A stretch of DNA of 64,000 nucleotides, from assembly GCF_037126435.1 (NCBI RefSeq), contig NZ_CP147020.1, positions 4,353,001-4,417,000 on the forward strand. The letters are read 5' to 3'. The notes beneath the pieces are model-generated. The model did no database searches. It was not told the origin of the DNA and saw only the letters and a program-made list of their open reading frames with translations. A program made the translations under genes and the position numbers. This document shows, one piece after another, positions 63,001 through 64,000 of this stretch. Each line of letters begins with the position of its first letter. Positions within the stretch are counted from its first letter, which is position 1. The stretch comes from Bernardetia sp. ABR2-2B (GTDB taxonomy: Bacteria; Bacteroidota; Bacteroidia; Cytophagales; Bernardetiaceae).

Positions 63001-63999
63001 CAAAACTTTAATTTTTTGATCAAATTTAGTTTCACTAGTCATTGGATTATTGAGTATTTTTTTAATTTCTATTAATCCATATCTGAAAAAAGAGTATTCA
63101 TTATATCCATTTGAACAGACTCTTATTTTTGTTTTTTTATGTTTCCATTCTCCTACTTTGTAACACCAAACAAAGGCAATGGAACACAAAGCAATTAATT
63201 TAGCTATTTTATTTGGTTCTGTTAATTTTGTATTTTCTAAGTTAAAACCTTGTGATTTTAGTGCTTTAAACAACGTTTCGATTTCCCAACGTTGTTTATA
63301 AATTTCAAAAATATTATCCAATAAAACAGGTGATGCTAAATAAATATATCCTTTTTGTGTTCGACTTACAGATAAATATACCTCTGCTTCATTGACTACA
63401 AATGTTCCATCTAGTTGATAGGTTTCTGAAATCGAAAGCCCTCTACACCATGCTACAATAGACTTTGTTTTCCCTTTTCTAGTAGCTTTAAAGTTAGATT
63501 TTATACGCATTACAAAATCAAATTTTTTTGTAGCTAAATAGAAAAACCATTTTTTACCTATAAACTCTCTATCTGCTACAAGAGCAGTAATAGATAAATT
63601 AGGAAATTGATTTAAGAAATCTTCTATCAAATCAATTCGTTGTTGAGTAGCTGAATTTCCTGTCCTCGAAAGTACAGACCAACAAAGAGGAATAGATACC
63701 CCTTTATGAGCTGCTGAGAGAAGCAAAATATTAATATGCTCTTTTCCAACTTTCCAATTCGTTCTATCCAAACACAGTACGATATTTTCCCATTGTTCAA
63801 TGCCTTCTAAGGAAATAATCAAATTAGTAATTGCTTGAAAATCAAGCTCATAATAATTTAAAAAGCGTTCTATACGACGTAAAGAAGAACTGTATTCTAC
63901 ATTCCTTTCAAACGCAGTTGCAATTTGAATTAAACCTCCTAGACCTACCTTTATAACAGCTATTACAAAAAGACCTATAAATTGAACTCGGGCTAAATG
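62989..63999 (-). CDS. IS4-type DDE transposase, start beyond the window
   Basis: 336 residues remain; the frame is open to the right edge. An alternative start at 63822 would lose conserved sequence (LARVQFIGLFVIAVI, LRRIERFLNYYELDFQ). The catalytic residues are Asp in LCLDRTNWKVG, Asp in LVADREFIGKKW and Glu in KQRWEIETLFKALKSQGFN, the last in the YREK-like context of the IS4 group. No frameshift or stop is seen, so the element may be active. Confidence 0.9.
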   Translation of the reverse strand, partial: HLARVQFIGLFVIAVIKVGLGGLIQIATAFERNVEYSSSLRRIERFLNYYELDFQAITNLIISLEGIEQWENIVLCLDRTNWKVGKEHINILLLSAAHKGVSIPLCWSVLSRTGNSATQQRIDLIEDFLNQFPNLSITALVADREFIGKKWFFYLATKKFDFVMRIKSNFKATRKGKTKSIVAWCRGLSISETYQLDGTFVVNEAEVYLSVSRTQKGYIYLASPVLLDNIFEIYKQRWEIETLFKALKSQGFNLENTKLTEPNKIAKLIALCSIAFVWCYKVGEWKHKKTKIRVCSNGYNEYSFFRYGLIEIKKILNNPMTSETKFDQKIKVLSME

Positions 64000-64000
64000 A
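62989..64000 (-). mobile_element. IS4-family insertion sequence, partial
   Basis: The transposase gene identifies the element. Its left terminal inverted repeat should lie between about 62930 and 62989 but cannot be fixed because the right end is outside the window. Confidence 0.7.

Noticed and set aside
1-64000. CRISPR arrays, tRNA or rRNA genes, origin of replication
   Set aside because: No regularly spaced repeats with unique spacers, no TTCRANY-type tRNA arm in a cloverleaf context, no rRNA sequence and no DnaA-box cluster were recognised. A tool-based scan could still find a divergent tRNA.

Overview
The window is AT-rich (roughly one third G+C by eye) and looks like chromosomal DNA of a gliding Bacteroidota, most likely order Cytophagales (a Bernardetia/Flexibacter-like organism is my inference). 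The signs are type IX secretion C-terminal domains (2-130 and 3133-5085), Bacteroidota promoters of the form TTTG-N19-TAnnTTTG, A-rich leaders without clear Shine-Dalgarno sequences, a rpmF-yceD pair, a CHU/T9SS-style proteome and a tetratricopeptide histidine kinase typical of this phylum. No tRNA, rRNA, CRISPR array or prophage was seen.

Layout. 1-10 kb: tail of a T9SS cargo protein, DUF2061 protein, rhomboid protease, AI-2E-type permease, a T9SS-secreted protein, a glycosyltransferase, two tandem paralogues of a zinc-finger/membrane/PH-like family, a CAP-domain protein, an orphan ExbD and a lipoprotein. 10-20 kb: ruvX, a broken GxxExxY gene inside an inverted-repeat cassette, a DPP-IV peptidase, gpmI, gatC, a hybrid TPR-histidine kinase and a HEAT-cyclophilin lipoprotein. 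20-30 kb: amino-acid dehydrogenase, sufC-sufD, metallophosphoesterase, yceD-rpmF, a 7TM-DISM/SpoIIE phosphatase and a histone-deacetylase-like amidohydrolase. 30-40 kb: both subunits of a 3-oxoacid CoA-transferase, an SGNH hydrolase, NifU-type Fe-S protein, ECF sigma factor, hemolysin III and mscL. 40-52 kb: Na+/solute symporter, a second glycosyltransferase, two tandem small Lys-rich membrane proteins, esterase, aldehyde dehydrogenase, HAD hydrolase, a degenerate beta-lactamase-fold lipoprotein, gamma carbonic anhydrase and rpsA. 52-64 kb: menE-like ligase, an outer-membrane-type carboxypeptidase-regulatory-domain protein, several lineage-specific paralogues, M16 peptidase, alpha/beta-hydrolase lipoprotein, thrC and an IS4-type transposase running off the right edge.

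Most genes are housekeeping or signalling genes in short transcription units, often separated by strong hairpin terminators. Clear functional pairs are sufC-sufD, yceD-rpmF and the two CoA-transferase subunits. Four lineage-specific paralogue sets are visible within 64 kb: zinc-finger/TM/PH-like (6108, 6772, 56777), Lys-rich membrane proteins (31054, 43283, 43748), a tandem pair at 55295/55813, and 35539/57735.

The most striking feature is the intergenic DNA. It is seeded with several distinct families of short palindromic or terminal-inverted-repeat elements: a REP-like hairpin with about seven copies, a 141-bp two-hairpin element with 16-bp ends, a 137-147 bp MITE, a roughly 110-bp element (once nested inside a roughly 210-bp element), a CCTCGTTGA-type repeat that has become the C-terminus of a glycosyltransferase, and a 67-bp terminator repeat flanking a signalling gene. 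Several coding sequences carry lesions or oddities: a nonsense codon in the GxxExxY gene, a probable frameshift at 6108, an apparent ATT start at 43252, and loss of all catalytic residues in the 47392 protein.
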